DNA of 64,000 nucleotides. Source: Nymphaea colorata (Eukaryota > Streptophyta > Magnoliopsida > Nymphaeales > Nymphaeaceae). A model generated the notes under the pieces. That model was not told where the DNA came from. It did no database searches and worked only from the letters and a program-made list of their open reading frames with translations. The first letter of the stretch is position 1. The number at the start of each line of letters is the position of its first letter. Location: NCBI RefSeq assembly GCF_008831285.2, contig NC_045150.1, positions 2,928,001 through 2,992,000 on the forward strand, written 5' to 3'. The translations under genes and the position numbers were made by a program. Positions 46,779 through 58,518 of this stretch are shown in pieces.

Positions 46779-49672
46779 GGCAAGTGGAGGAAGCAAAACA
46801 CTGGGTCTGAATCTGAAGAGGAGACAACAAACCGTGTTGGGTAGTACGCACTTGCAGCCGATTTGGAGAGGACAACTGTCAAGGTGCGAACTGTCAGTTC
46901 AGAGGTAACAAAAATCCGACCTGAGCTGGGTCAGGTTCGATGTCAGCTCACACATCTAGACCGATTGGATCCCATGTTGGAGCATATGGATGCGATGAGA
47001 GTATGCTCTGAGCAGCGAGACGTACGCCTTGCAGCTTTCGATGGTGCTACGCACAGTGTTTTAGCATATCTCGATCGTAATGACCCGACTAAGGCTGTTC
47101 TCAAGACACTTAGCCAGCCTTCCCAAAGGCGAAGATGCCAAGACGAGCACGTAGATGATGGCTTCCTTTGAGATGCACGCCGCCATCACACCCATGATTT
47201 GGAGGGACTAGATGCACATGACGTTTACAACAGCCATGATGTTAGAGAGGCAGACATATTTCGCCACATGCGTGATGGCCACGATGACAGAGCAGGCCGC
47301 GAGCATGAGATGAGACGCGCTGACCACAGGCGCGATGATGGCCGAGAGCTGAGAGACACGGACAAACCTCACCACATGCGAGATGATCACTATAGTAGAG
47401 CAGTCCATGATCGAGAGTTTAGACATGCATACAGACCTTGCCCCATGCAAGATGAACACTATAATAGACCAGTCCATGAGAATGGGAGTTGACACGCTGA
47501 CCACAGGCATAATGATGGCCAAGAGAGGCAACCATTTGATAGATCTCGAGTAAGAGAGGACCATTTCGGCCGAGCAACCAGTAGTCGTAAGCCAACCTAG
47601 TTGGGTAGCGATGTCGGTTCGTAGTGTGGATTTGATATGAAGACTCAACAAGAGAGAGAGCCATATAATGAGCGACAGGGTAGAGCAAGAGGCTAACCTT
47701 GGTTGACCAATGTTAGGCTTGATTTTCTCAAGTTTAATGGCAAGAAAGCGGAAAACTGGCTCTTCAAGGTAGAGCAATATCTCCAAACACATTCCAGTAA
47801 ACCAATGGATCACGATCTCAGTTTTACACTTCGAGGATGAGGCAATGCAATGGTACAAATGGCTGAACAATGTGCGCCCAAGGTTGAATTGGGCCGAGTT
47901 CATTCATGAGCTTCTCACACGATTTGGGGAATCTACGTTTACAAATTTTGAGGTTGAACTCAAAGATCTCAAACAGGTCACCACGGTCATAGACTACCAA
48001 AGTCGGTTTGAGAATCTAGCATGTATGGTTTGAAATTGGCCCGAGAGTGCTCTTATTGGTACTTTCATAGGAGAACTCAAAGAAGATATTCGGATCGAGC
48101 TGTTGTCCCAACACCGTACGCAGCTCAGAGATTGCTTTGGGTTGGTGCACACCATTGAGGAGAAAATAGGTGATTGTAGGCCTTGCGCAAATTCATCAAG
48201 CCGTATGACTCAAACCGAGTCCATAAGCATGACCCAAACCCTTAGAGACAGTAAAGAAGGTAGAGACAGCACTCTACCACGTATGCCCCTCAAACCCAAC
48301 ACATCAGCCAGCATGATAGAGAGGAGCACATTAAAAAAGGGTTATGTTTCACTTGTGAAGAAAACGGGGAACGTGGTCACAAGTGTAAACATGTGAAGTT
48401 GTTCGTTGAAGAGGAGGAAAACGAGGAGGATTAGCCTCCTATGGAAACCGAGCAGCTAGACAGCCAAGATGAGAGGACAGGTTCAAAATTTCAGGATGAG
48501 TGATTTGTCACTCATTGGCTGACACGACCTCATTTGATGAGAGTCATTGGACATATCAATGAGCATCATGAGACCAGAGCCACACACAATTTCCTTAGTT
48601 TAGAGGCAGCCAAGACTATTGATTGTAGTGTGTATATGCAGGCTTCTTTGGCAGTTATGGTAGGCGATGGGTCATGCCTAGAGTGTTCTTCGAAATGCAA
48701 GGAGGTTAAGCTCACCATCCAAAACGTTCCCTTTAGAGTCGATTTGTACATACTACCCATCAACTGCGTGGATGTAGTGCTTGGAGTACGATGGTTAGCG
48801 ACTCTTGGTGATATTACGTGGAACTTTTCCAAGATGACCATGTCATTTCCTACGGAGGGTGAAAACAACAAGAACCTTTTATCGGTCGTCAAAATACATG
48901 TAGAGCCCAAGATTGCTCTAAAGGCCTTGACCACAAAGCAACCAACCATTCAGTTGATTTCTATGGCTACTGATGTTCCTCTGTTAGTTGATTTCTTGAC
49001 ACCAACGTGGAAGAAGGGAGCCTTTGCTTGGGCACACCGATTGCAACACTTCATTAAGCAACCTAAGACCACCATGTTATATACATTTGTCGCTATATTT
49101 CCAAACGTTATACTTGACTCTATGATTGAGAGAGTTGCGAGCAATGTATGGGTTGGAAACACCTTCAGCCATCACAAGTCAGCTCTTGTAGACCAACACA
49201 TTGCCAGAGCCCACAAACCTATAGGATAGGTTTATGATCGGGGTAAACTAGAAAGAGAGTTGGCATTGAGTGACTATGAACGACTCCAGAGGCTTCATAT
49301 GTGGCTGAAGTCTCTACTCTGACTGTTTCTGAGAGACTACGGACCATTTCAGATGCTACATAGGGTTGCAAAGGCAGTGCGCAGATTAGCTTTACCAGCT
49401 CTAGCCACAGTTCAAGTTACATTCCATGTCACCGATTGGAGGCTGTACCACAAAAACCTCCTAGATCAAATTGATGAGGTCCCTCCCAACAGCTAGTGCC
49501 ATGCTGCATCCTTTATCTTCAACAGGTTTAGAGGCGTGGATGCCAAATGCGTGAGATACTCGTGGAGTGGGAGGGCACCGATGGAGGAACTTCTTAGGAA
49601 GAGCTGTATTAAATTATCTAGCAATTTCCCATGTTCGAGCTTTGGGACAAGCTCGATCTAAGGAGGGTGAAT
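46779..49672 (+). pseudogene. Gypsy gag/protease/integrase-tail remnant
   Basis: A charged N-terminal region at about 46860-47500 includes degenerate repeats rich in His, Asp and Arg (HMRDGHDDRAG, HMRDDHYSRAVHDREFRHA, PMQDEHYNRPVHE). The gag core (LDFLKFNGKKAENWLFKVEQ, then WYKWLNNVRPRLNW and LTRFGES) lies at about 47715-48180. A zinc knuckle (CFTCEENGERGHKC) is near 48350. A retropepsin remnant at 48534-48860 keeps ATHNFLSL and VLGVRWLATLGDITWNF but lacks the catalytic Asp-Ser-Gly segment. After about 48900 no RT or RNase H is found. The sequence resumes with the integrase C-terminus (YGPFQMLHRVAKAVRRLALP, about 49340-49400) and a damaged chromodomain (ILVEWEGTD, about 49553-49665). Stops are frequent. 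Confidence 0.78.
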
Positions 49673-50016
49673 TTGATACTTTCCTGCTTAGAGCCCAGCT
49701 GATTGTGGTTGATGACCTTGCCAAGACAAGTGATGAGTCGTCGAGGGAGGCTAGCACTAGCCAAGAAGAGGTTGCATGTAGTCCGACATCACTCCAGCCA
49801 GTTGAGATTTCAGTAGACGAGATCAGTCCAGACCAAGTCCAATAGCCTAGGATCAACCTAGGCGCGTGCAGGTCAACTCCAGCCAAGCCGAGACTCGTCT
49901 TCGATCCTTTTCTCATTTCTTTTAAATTCTAAACATTTAACCGGTTTTTGATATCTTGAATTTCTGTATCGACTAAGACCGACTCGACGAGTATAGCTCG
50001 AAACTATTCCGGTAAG

Positions 50017-50024
50017 TATATAAG
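50017..50024 (+). promoter_or_regulatory. TATA box of the gypsy 3' LTR
   Basis: TATATAAG at the position equivalent to the 5' LTR box. It could drive read-out transcription toward copia-4. Confidence 0.45.
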
Positions 50025-51189
50025 CCGTGAACTTGTATGCAAACAAAAAGGCTTTTTGATGAATTGAGTAGAAGAGGGAGATTTCCCTTTTTCGGCAGGA
50101 TGCCAGCAACTTCCACAAAGACGACCACTCGACCCGCGAATGGTTTGATCCGTCTCTAAAAAATTCCTGGCTCCGTCTGCATGACGATAGCATGCTTTGA
50201 CACCCCTAGATTTCAAAGTAGCAGACACCAGAAACCAACTGCTATCAACCTGACGGCGACGCACGAGCGAGCGAATCAAAACTACCGACGACGAGTTTCC
50301 TTTCATTCTTTTGTGCATTCCATCAAAACAGAGGTGGTTGAGAGGCAGAGTTTGAATCCAATGAGAGACTGCAGACTGATGGTCGCTCCGGTGATTTTTG
50401 GAGATGATCAACCCCATTCGACAACAAACTTCTGAAAGATCTTGATCCAAGCGAGTTAAATCCAATTTAGATTACAACTTCCATAACCTTGAACAATTCT
50501 TGGACAGCATTTGATACTGAGATTGAAGAAACCGAGTGGCGGAATGCTCTAGCATGTGCTCAGTCATGACCAGTGTTCATGATGTTCTTGGATTTCAATC
50601 TTAGATCGAATTTGAGCAATGATTTTATTAAAGACAGTGAGAATCTTGTTCGTAATCGAGAGACGACTATCTTTAAATTAATTTGAGTATAATTCGGTTA
50701 CAATTCATGTTTCAATCGGACAAAAATCTATTGGACACTCACTATTTCTATTTGTTTGACAAATTCCAGTGGATCATGAAATTTCAGCCACCGGATGTGA
50801 TACCGGCGACCGACCATCATTCCAATCCCTTCGCCTTTTATTTGCAGGGATTTTTTGCGTCATTGAAGATCCATTTGAGTAAGAAGCATCGCACTGATGA
50901 GAATTCCACACATTCAATAGCTGCCACCGGAAAGCCGACCATCTGACGGAGGAATTAACGCCTATCTGACGATCGTGACCCAATTTCTATTCGAAATTGG
51001 AATTCAATTTCTTCTCGTGATTCATTCTAACAACTGATGTTGATTTACAATGTTTTGATCTAGTTTAATTGATGATTGTGTTGTTGTAATCCTTGCTGTC
51101 GAAGGAGAGCAACTACGACAGAGTGCGGCGAGGCAAACAACAGGTTCATGGCGACAAATCCACGCTATGCCTTGAATTTATGGCGATTC

Positions 51190-51452
51190 TGTTGGTGTAT
51201 GGAAGTTGATCCATACTGAACACTCATTTGCAATACCACAGGTTTGCCCTAATCCTTATGTTTTGAGGATGGCCGCCGCTTGAGAGTGCCTGTTCTGTGT
51301 GTTCATAGAGAGAGAGAATACAAGAGATCTGTGCGACCGTGGATGTATGAGATTATTGCTCCGAACCACGTAAATCGTTGTCTTCTTTCTTGTTGCTTCT
51401 AACCCCCTCTTGAGAGTGCGAGAGGAGAGTTTATTCTGTGTTGTTCTTAACA
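51190..51452 (+). repeat. 5' LTR of copia-4
   Basis: 263 bp. From GGTTTGCCCTAATCC to the end it matches the 3' LTR with about seven substitutions in about 207 bp. Between base 17 and that point the two LTRs are unrelated and differ in length. Confidence 0.92.
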
Positions 51453-51454
51453 AC

Positions 51455-51466
51455 TGGTATCAGAGC
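51455..51466 (+). promoter_or_regulatory. Primer-binding site of copia-4
   Basis: TGGTATCAGAGC, a perfect match to the plant initiator-Met primer site, two bases after the LTR. Confidence 0.92.
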
Positions 51467-51489
51467 TTGGTTCGTTCGAGGTAGGAACA

Positions 51490-54400
51490 ATGGCGCTAGA
51501 AGAAGGAAAGGTCAGAATCGAGAAGTTCGACGGTAAAGACTTCGGATTCTGGAAGATGCAGATCGAGGACTACTTATATCAGAAGAAACTGCATGAACCA
51601 CTCATGGGAGCGAAACCTGCAACAATGGCTGATGTAGATTGGCAGTTGCTGGATAGACAAGCCCTTAGAGTCATCCGGTTGACGCTGGGCAGAAACGTCG
51701 CCTTCAACATTGTTAACGAGAAGACCACAGCAAGTCTGATGAAGACGCTAACAAATATGTACGAAAAACCCTCTGCTTCAAATAAGGTATATCTGATGCG
51801 TCGATTATTTAATTTGAAAATGGCTGAAGGTGCCTCTGTTACGAATCACATAAATGAGTTCAATGTTATTACTTCTCAATTATGTTCTGTCGATATTAAG
51901 TTTGATGATGAGGTTCAAGCCTTAATTTTACTGTCATCTCTACTGGAGAGTTGGAGTGTCATTGTGACCACCGTGAGTAGTTCATCGGGGTCAAGCAAAT
52001 TGAAGTTCAGTGGTGTTCGAGATTTAATACTTAGTGAGGACATTCGCAAAAGAGAGGCAGGAGAGCCCCTCGGTTCTGCCCTAAATGTTCAAAATAGGGG
52101 CAGAACCAATCAACGCTACCAAGAGCGTGGAAGATCCAAATCTAAGGGAATAAGTCAATCCAAACCTCGAAGTGATGACTGTTGGAACTGTGGTAAGCCA
52201 GGACACCGGAAAAGAGATTGCAGGTTGTTGAAGAAGAAGAACCCAAATCGTGAAGATGATTCAACAAATGCAGCAACAGAAGATATAGCTGATGCACTTG
52301 CCTTGAGTGTACACAGCTCTATAGAGTCTTGGATTTTAGACTCTGGCGCATCTTTCCATTCAATGTATTCTAATGAAAGTGTGCATAACTATGTTGCAGG
52401 AAAATTTGGTAGAGTATACCCTGCAGATGATGAACCTCTGGATATTGTAGGGAAAGGTGAGGTTCACATTAAAATGCAGAATGAGCATGTATAGAAGTTA
52501 AAAGATGTCAGACATGTCACAGGGTTGAAGAGGAATCTTATCTCGATCGGACAGTTAGACGACGAAGGCTATGTTACTACCTTTGTTGGCGGATCTTGGA
52601 AGATAACCAAAGGTGCTATGGTTATAGCACCAGGTCACAAACATGGCACTTTGTACATGACTGCAGATGTGAAAGACACAGTGGCTGTGGCGAAATGTGA
52701 GAATAAATCATTGTTGTGGCATTACAGGCTTGGGCATATGAGTGAGAAGGGAATGAAGATCATGACAACAAATAACAAGTTGCATGACTTGAAATATGTA
52801 GACATTGGGCTATGTGAAGACTGTGTTTTCGGAAAATAGAAAATGGTCACTTTCTCTAAAGTTGGACGGCCTCCAAAGAAGGAAAAGCTAGAGTTGGTGC
52901 ATACTGATGTTTGGGAACCAGCTCCAGTTCGTTCTCTTGGAGGATCCCTATACTATGTCACATTCATTGATAATTGTACAAGGAAGGTATGAGTTTACTT
53001 TCTCAAACATAAATATGACGTGTTTACTGTTTTCAAAAGGTGGAAAGCAGAAGTAGAAAATCAGACCGGAAAGAAGATTAAACGTCTACGGTCAGATAAT
53101 GGAGGTGAGTATGACAGCAAAGAGTTTAAAATTTTTTGTGCAGATCATGGGATTCGAACACAAAAAACGGTCCCTAAAAGGCCACGACAAAATGGGGTTG
53201 CTTTAAGAATGAACAGAACCCTTTGTGAAAGAGCAAGAAGCATGAGACTGCATTCAGACTTACCAAAGATGTTTTGGGCGGATGCAATCAGTACAGCTGC
53301 ATACTTGATAAATCGTGGGCCTTCTGTTCCTTTGGACTATGGAATACTTGAAGAAGCCTGGACCGGCAAGGAGGTAAATCTTGCACACTTAAGAGTCTTC
53401 GGTTGTGTTTCTTACATACATATAGACTCGGATAAAAGGGATAAATTAAATCCTAAGTCCAGAAAATGTTATTTCATTGGTTATGGAAATGATGAGTTTG
53501 GGTATCGCTTTTGAGATGATAAAGCGAAGAAAATTATTAGACATAATGATGTAGTGTTTAATGAGATGGCTCTATACAAAGACAAGGATAGTCTTATGTC
53601 TGAGAAGAATGAATATCATGACACAAGTGAAGACATTGTAGAACTTCAAGATGTCTCTGAAGATGATGTTGCAATTAAGAGTCAAGGTGGAAACAGTCAG
53701 ATGGAACAAGAAGCAAGCACATCCCAACCTCCATTAAGGAGATCAAGTAGAAGGCCAAAACCAAATCGAATGTATTCTTCTTACTTACATTACTTGTTGT
53801 TAACTGATGCTGGAGAACCCGAGTGTTTTGATGAAGCAATGCAGGTTACAGATTCTGTTAAGTGGGAGTTAGCTATGAAAGAGGAGATGGACCCTCTACA
53901 TGCTAACAGAACGTAGACATTAACTGAGCTTCATTGTGGAAAGAAGGCATTGCAAAACAAATGGGTATACAGGATTAAAGAAGAAGCAGATGGAAGGAAA
54001 AGGTATAAAGCAAGGTTAGTAGTGAAAGGTTTTCAACAGAAAGAAGGTATAGATTATACAGAAATTTTCTCCTGTTGTAAAACTAACTACTATAAGATTG
54101 GTATTGAGTTTAGTTGCAGCTGAAAATTTATATTTAGAGCAACTAGATGTAAAGACTGCATTCCTTCATGGGGATTTGGAGGAAGACATTTATATGGTGC
54201 AACCTAAACGCTTTCAAGTATTAGGAAAAGAAAGTCTTGTATGCAAGTTAAAGAAGAGTCTCTATGGTTTAAAGCAGACACCGAGACAGTGATACAAAAA
54301 GTTTGATAACTTCATGGGGAGAAATGCTTTTAAGAAGTGTGATATGGATCACTGTTGCTATTTTAAGAACCTTGATAGTTGTTATATAATTTTACTATTA

Positions 54401-55363
54401 TATGTTGATGATATGCTTATTGCATGCTCAAATTTGCAAGAGATTAATTCTCTGAAAGAACAACTATCAAAAGAGTTTGAAATGAAAGATCTAGGCGCTG
54501 CGAAACAAATCCTTGGGATGAGAATTAGTAGGGACAGTAAGACAGGTACGTTAAATTTGTCTCAACAAAATTATATTGAGAAGATCTTGTGCAGGTTTAA
54601 GATGCAAGATGCTAAACCTGTTAGTACGCCTCTTGCTAGTCATTTCAAACTGTCCAAGGATTTGTCACCCAAGACAGATGAAGAACATGAAGAAATGTCA
54701 AAGATTCCATATGCTTCAGTAGTGGGTAGCTTGATGTATGCTATGGTATGCACTAGACCAGACATAGCACAAGCAGTGGGAGCAGTGAGTAGATACATGG
54801 CTAAGCCTGGAAAGAAACATTGGGAGGCTGTGAAGTGGATATTACGTTATTTGAAAGGAACTTTAGGTATGAGCCTTTGTTTTAAGAAAAATGAATTACT
54901 TTTGCATGGCTTTGTGGATGCAGATTTGGGTGGTGATCTTGACAGTAGAAGAAGTACTACCGGGTACATTTATACCCTAGGAGGAACCTGTGTCAGTTGG
55001 GTTTCACAGCTTCAAAAGGTTGTTGCACTGTCTACCACAGAAGCTGAATATATTACAGTTACAGAAGCCAGCAAAGAGATGATTTGGTTAAAGACTATTC
55101 TAAAAGAATTGCATGTAAAGGAAGATAAGAGTGTTCTTTCTTGTGATAGTCAAAGTGCAATTCATTTAGCCAAGAATCCAGTGTTCCATGCTAGAACAAA
55201 GCATATTGAATTGAAGTATCATTTCATTAGAGATTTGTTGGAAGAGAAGATACTATCTCTTGAAAAGGTTCGTGGAACAGAGAATCCTGCAGACATGTTG
55301 ACAAAGCCAGTGACTGCTGAGAAGTTGAAGTTATGTTTAACCTCAGTTTGTCTCCAAGGTTGA
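51490..55363 (+). pseudogene. copia-4 gag-pol, near full length with six stops and one frameshift
   Basis: Gag starts at 51490 (KVRIEKFDGKDFGFWKMQIE, a Tork/Tnt1 hallmark). The CCHC zinc knuckle is CWNCGKPGHRKRDC (about 52180-52221), and the protease active site is WILDSGASFH (about 52330). Integrase shows HYRLGHMSEKG, the HTDVW block, RSDNGGEY and the RQNGV block. Reverse transcriptase includes an intact YVDD (about 54403-54414), and RNase H keeps VDAD, STTEAEY and CDSQSAIHLAKN. Stops lie at about 52492, 52837, 52990, 53512, 53914 and 54290. Five sit where the family has Trp and one where it has Gln. A frameshift lies near 54065 in a T run. From 54314 to 55363 the frame is open. Confidence 0.93.
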
Positions 55364-55426
55364 TTGATGAGGAGACGTTGCACAGGTTGAGTATGTGATG
55401 TACAAGCACTTGGATGGATCAAATTC

Positions 55427-55438
55427 CAAGTGGGACAT
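55427..55438 (+). promoter_or_regulatory. Polypurine tract region of copia-4
   Basis: CAAGTGGGACAT directly before the 3' LTR, resembling the AAGTGGGAGAT tract of Tnt1/Tork elements. Confidence 0.7.
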
Positions 55439-55723
55439 TGTTGGTGTATGGAAGCCCCCGAAGGAAATTTTCCTTTATGTAAGGGCATATATGTCATTTT
55501 ATACAAATGCGGGTTTGCCCTAATCCTTATGTTTTGAGGATGGCCATCGCTTGAGAGTGTCTGTTCTGTGTGTTCATAGAGAGAGAGAATACAAGAGATC
55601 TGTGCGACCGTGGATGTAGGAGATTATTGCTTCGAACCACGTAAATCGTTGTCTTCTTCCTTGTTGCTTCTAACCCCCTCTTGAGAGTGCGAGAGGAGAG
55701 TTTATTTTGTGTTGTTCTTAACA
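55439..55723 (+). repeat. 3' LTR of copia-4
   Basis: 285 bp. Its U3-proximal segment (CCCCCGAAGGAAATTTTCC and following, to about 55513) is absent from the 5' LTR. The downstream part matches closely. Confidence 0.93.
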
Positions 55724-57206
55724 GATTCTTGTGTCGAGGATGATTTGAACTGCATCCTAGACGTCTTCAGATTTGACCTGAACAATTCCAGAGCAATTGG
55801 GGCTGTGCCGTGGGAGCGACCAACAATTTCATCGCCTACGACTCATGGAATGACTTGCTCCTTCCGGCAACAATTCTCCATTGCTTTCCCACTTCCGTCA
55901 CGGAATTGGGAATTCCGGTCTTTCGGTGAACTTTTCTGACATCTTCTTGAAGTTTATTGATAATTGGAGTGAGTTGCCTTATCCCCTGTTGTTTTGCAAA
56001 TGTGGTTGTCGAGGGGTATCCATGGCGAACGAGGAAACTTCTGTTGAGAGCCGCTTGTCGTGCAGCGACTGACTCTCACTTGTCCTCAGAACTCCAGCAC
56101 AACTTGAGCCGACAATGCCGTCAACAGCTCCCATGGCTTTTGTAGACAGTAACTGAGAATTTCCAGCTCAGTTTGAGTTGATTTGAGGCGAGACTTGTTG
56201 ATCTCATCATTGCTGATCGCGCAATCCCAAGTCTGTTACATAATTGGGGAAAACAGTTGCTCTGTAACTTTTCGATGACAATTTTGTCAACTGTTTCCCC
56301 AATTATGTCACAAACTTGGGATTTCTGGATAATTTGGTGATGTGTTCAATCATTGAGCTCCCGTTAATAATTTCTGTGTTTGAATTGCATTGCTGTTGAT
56401 CTCTGTGTGTTGATTGATGTGCACGAGTTCACTACAGAAGGAAGAACACAGCTCTGACCCTATGCAGTTCGAACGAGCAGAGGTGGTCTCGGACAATGTT
56501 TATCGATGCTGTGCTAAGTGTCGCGTTAGCAGGATTCCATTATTGTAGCAGTCAGCACAACGTGTTTCATTGGCGTCCTCCACCTGCTCCTGTTCCAGCT
56601 AGGTGTGCTTGAGCGCAGTTGATCATGACCATCACAGTAGCGATCTACCCGAGGCCTGCATCGGCCGGTCCACCTCTACACAGACAAGTCGCGCTTCGAG
56701 GAGACGCTGGGCAAGGCCCTAGCTGGTGAGATCACCTTTTCACCTATAGACATGGGGTTGTGGTTGGTTTGAGGCTGGGGTCAATGAGCTTGAGAGACTC
56801 GCCAAGGATGCCTAGAGTTAAGGTTTAGCCCCAGCTCTTACACTTGACTAGCCATCCCAGGAAGGTGGGTGTGGTTTGATCGGATTGTATGCATGGTTTG
56901 GATGATGTGCTTGAATGTATGACGTGCAAATGGTTTGTTGAGTGAGGCTGAGTAGATTATTGTATCGGGCGCATGTGTGCAGCCTATTGGGAAATTTTTA
57001 TTGTATTGATAGTTGAGCGTTGGGGAGGGTTAACCTCATTTGTACTTCATCTCAGGGTTTTGTTTAACGAGGGTTGATGTTCTGAAGGGTGATTTTTGTA
57101 TAGTCACTAGGAGACAAGGCATCACGAGCCATGTCACCAAGTTCATCCTGGCGCGGAATTCATCCTTTGGCGCAAGAGATTGGGTGGCTAAAGTGGGATC
57201 CCATCA

Positions 57207-58152
57207 AGAGAACACTTGAAAAAGAATGGAAGAGTCTGGTGGATGCTGGGTGTGGTACAGATCAAATTCCTTTATCGTGTTTTGATTAGTAAAAGGGAAA
57301 AGCTCAGCATTGGACTTGATCCTAGCATGGTCAATTTAACCTACCACTTCACTTTCTATACAAATTACCGTTGGTAATAATAATATATCTAATATAACAA
57401 TAGAAGAAAACATGAAATATGACCCTTGATGGCCAGGAGTGGAGCTAGAAAATGTTGACCAAGAGGCACTAGTTATAAAAATTTTAAAGTTGCAAGAGAC
57501 AACCAATATGTAAATGAAAAAAAAAAAATCTCTGAAATATCAACATTTGAAATAGGAATTTTGTAGTTCTACCCACATTTGCCTCTGACCTTTTTCACGG
57601 ATGTGCACCTGCGATTAATTCTCTTTATTCTTCCCAGTATAGTTAAGAACAGAAACGTTTAACTTCACCGGTATAGGTCTACAGTATGACACAGATAATC
57701 AAGTCTGTATTAAGAAACCTTCAGTTAAAGTCCCCATGATATAGATGCAACAAACATGTAAATGGAAACTCCAAACACATTCACTATACTTTTGAGTGAG
57801 CCCTTAAGCTTAAATCGTTTAACAGAGGCAGCACTTTTGAGTGGCCGGGTTCTTTATGAACTAGTTGCAAACGTAGCTCCAATATTTTTATTAAACAAAT
57901 ATATGTGGTAATAGATCGGGAATTTAAAGTGTCATTTTCAAGATTTAGATATTGAATTTGTGTCACCAAGTGATACATAATTTAGTTTGTTAAAAAGTAA
58001 GAACAAGTATCTTAACATGGTAAATAATATTTAAAAAATAAGATATCTCAAAATTAATTATTTTTGAATGTATCTTTATTGTTTGAGAAAAGTATGGTGC
58101 CTGTCCAGGTTACACAAGGAAATGTGCAGTTTCAAACTTGTGGGGCCAAGAC
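57207..58152. repeat. Right flank of the gypsy insertion, paralogous to 61090-61385, with a MITE insertion
   Basis: 57207-57430 and 57590-57735 align with 61090-61385 (AGAGAACACTTG, GGATGTGCACCTGCGATTAATT, TTCAGTTAAAGTCCC). The piece 57431-57590, starting CCAGGAGTGGAGCTAGAAAA, is absent from the paralogue and belongs to the GGAGCTAG/GGAGCCA MITE family. The rest, to 58152, is AT-rich without a gene. Confidence 0.65.
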
Positions 58153-58155
58153 TTA

Positions 58156-58518
58156 TGGCCTGTTTGGAGATAAGGAAAGAGAGGGAAAGGTAGTTAGCTT
58201 TGTGTTTGATTGGTTAATAAGAAGGGAAAGGAAAAAAAAATAGAAAAACAGGTTTGGTTGTGAAAGAAAGGAATGAAAAGGAAATGATAACTTAATGTAA
58301 ATCTAATCCCTTCAAAATCAGAGTTGATTGGAATGGAAAAGAAAAGTAGTTGCTTCCTTCCTTTCTTTTCTTTTCTTTTCTATCCAAACAAAGCTTTATA
58401 ATTATTTCTTTCATTTTCTTTCCTTTCTCTCATTTCTCTCCTCATTTCATTCCCCTCTTTCCTTTCATTTCCTTTTCATCCCTCTCTTTCCTTTCATTTC
58501 CTTTCACGCAAACAGGGC
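58156..58518. mobile_element. Tourist-like MITE related to the PIF/Harbinger element
   Basis: Left end TGGCCTGTTTGG after TTA, right end CAAACAGGGC. Left half purine-rich, right half pyrimidine-rich, forming long imperfect inverted repeats. The complement of its right half matches the left end of the Harbinger element at 27136-27330 (CTGTTTG..., AAGAAAGGAAAG, AATTATAAAG.TTTGTTTGGATA). No ORF. The 3' target copy is not clear. Confidence 0.72.

Larger units (their letters stand above)
51190..55723 (+). mobile_element. Tork/Tnt1-like Ty1/copia retrotransposon (copia-4) nested in the gypsy 3' LTR
   Basis: 4534 bp with LTRs starting TGTTGGTGTATGGAAG and ending TTCTTAACA, and a perfect 5-bp target duplication GATTC (51185-51189 and 55724-55728). 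Primer site and complete domain order are present. It is the best preserved element in the window: nearly full-length gag-pol interrupted only by six stops and one small frameshift. Nesting shows it is younger than the gypsy element. Confidence 0.95.
44303..57206 (+). mobile_element. Non-autonomous Ty3/gypsy (chromovirus-like) element with long LTRs
   Basis: Two long LTRs begin TGATAC(G/T)TTCC and end TGGG(G/A)TCCCATCA. The target duplication is AGAGC/AGAGA (one change). The primer site is TGGTATCAGAG. Internal coding remnants are gag, retropepsin, integrase C-terminus and chromodomain, which points to the chromovirus branch of gypsy (Tekay-like by LTR length, tentative). Reverse transcriptase, RNase H and the integrase core are absent. 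The 3' LTR is interrupted by copia-4. A diverged paralogue at 61040-61400 has the site empty. Confidence 0.85.
49674..57206 (+). repeat. 3' LTR of the gypsy element, split by copia-4
   Basis: The two parts (49674-51189 and 55724-57206) join to about 2994 bp after removing copia-4 and one target duplication. Preceded by the purine tract AAGGAGGG. A TATA box lies at 50017-50024. It ends TCCCATCA, followed by AGAGA. Confidence 0.85.

Noticed and set aside
47208-47903. Minus-strand ORF of 231 codons opposite the gypsy gag
   Set aside because: Antisense shadow of the repetitive gag region; no conserved motifs and no start context.
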